NCBI RefSeq assembly: GCF_024436395.1
Contig: NZ_JAFMZO010000003.1
Coordinates: forward strand, 806,001 to 870,000
Reading direction: 5' to 3'
Length of the DNA: 64,000 bases
Origin: Paradesertivirga mongoliensis
GTDB lineage: Bacteria; Bacteroidota; Bacteroidia; Sphingobacteriales; Sphingobacteriaceae
The position numbers and the translations under genes were made by a program. This document shows, piece after piece, positions 63,693-64,000 of the stretch (positions within the stretch are counted from its first letter, which is position 1; each line of letters begins with the position of its first letter). Below the pieces are notes generated by a model that did no database searches, had not been told where the DNA came from, and worked only from the letters and a program-made list of their open reading frames with translations.

Positions 63693-64000
63693 CTACAGGA
63701 CAGGCTCCTTAAACTGTTCTATAAAAGCGGTTGGCGAGATTTTAAAATTCCGTTTAAAGCAAATACCAAAATAGCTGGGGGAGTTAAAACCAACCTTGAA
63801 GGCAATTTCTGAAACAGTATGATCGGAAGTTTTTAAGAGATGAGCCGCCCTCTTTAGACGGATATTAATTATAAATTCGTTGATCGACAGATCGGTCAGA
63901 GAGCGTATCTTCTGATACAACGCTGTTCTGCTCATGTTCATTTCTTTTACAAAAGCATCCACGTCAAACTCAGAATTGTCCATGTTTTTTTCGACCAGGG
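63693..64000 (-). CDS. AraC-type DNA-binding C-terminus of an HTCS regulator, cut by the window edge
   Basis: About 102 residues are visible; the frame stays open to the right edge, so an internal ATG at 63983 is not the start. The visible part is an AraC/XylS double helix-turn-helix: 'DVDAFVKEMNMSRTALYQKI' then 'RSLTDLSINEFIINIRLKRA', followed by 'LKTSDHTVSEIAFKVGFNSP' and 'SYFGICFKRNFKISPTAF'. The preceding 'LVEKNMDNSEFDV' is the linker that follows the receiver domain in HTCS proteins. It would activate the adjacent GH28-like gene and the downstream SusC-SusD and GH operons in response to a pectin oligosaccharide sensed in the periplasm. Confidence 0.9.
   Translation of the reverse strand, partial: LVEKNMDNSEFDVDAFVKEMNMSRTALYQKIRSLTDLSINEFIINIRLKRAAHLLKTSDHTVSEIAFKVGFNSPSYFGICFKRNFKISPTAFIEQFKEPVL

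Overview
The window looks like chromosomal DNA of a plant-polysaccharide-degrading Bacteroidota, most like Pedobacter, Mucilaginibacter or relatives in Sphingobacteriaceae. The evidence is SusC/SusD pairs, hybrid two-component (HTCS) regulators, type IX secretion sorting domains, PorP/SprF, AT-rich promoters of the TTTG-N19/20-TAnnTTTG type and absence of strong Shine-Dalgarno sequences. No rRNA, tRNA, CRISPR array, phage or insertion sequence was seen. The genus is an inference from gene content.

Left part (1-9.6 kb), pectin backbone attack: the N-terminal half of an HTCS sensor runs off the left edge. It is followed by a lipoprotein PL1 pectate lyase and, divergently, a 1616-residue secreted CE8 pectin methylesterase with a type IX sorting tail, translationally coupled to a small fibronectin-type lipoprotein. 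Next (9.6-13.5 kb) is an iron-uptake unit: TonB-dependent siderophore receptor with a Fur-like palindromic operator, PepSY membrane protein and a small membrane protein. A secreted MG2 protein, two tandem candidate small RNAs and an SGNH esterase follow (13.8-17.8 kb).

Middle part (18-41.5 kb): a GH2 beta-galactosidase is preceded by the decayed ends of a SusD-like gene and a pectate lyase, so it is probably the survivor of an older polysaccharide locus. Then come a RsbQ-like hydrolase with a PAS histidine kinase, a lone receiver protein, a 2901-residue repeat adhesin with its SprF-type partner and a 7TM-LuxR regulator, another PAS kinase, a fatty acid desaturase, a decayed kup potassium transporter end, and a PadR/membrane protein pair.

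Right part (41.8-64 kb), a large polysaccharide utilization locus read leftward: the C-terminus of an HTCS regulator at the right edge, a GH28-like pectinase, SusC-SusD-fasciclin-like lipoprotein, GH2-GH95-GH95, then a second SusC-SusD. Three hairpin terminators divide it into transcription units. The enzyme set fits removal of fucose or L-galactose and beta-galactose from pectin side chains, complementing the backbone enzymes on the left. All assignments rest on sequence reading and recognised motifs; no database search was run.
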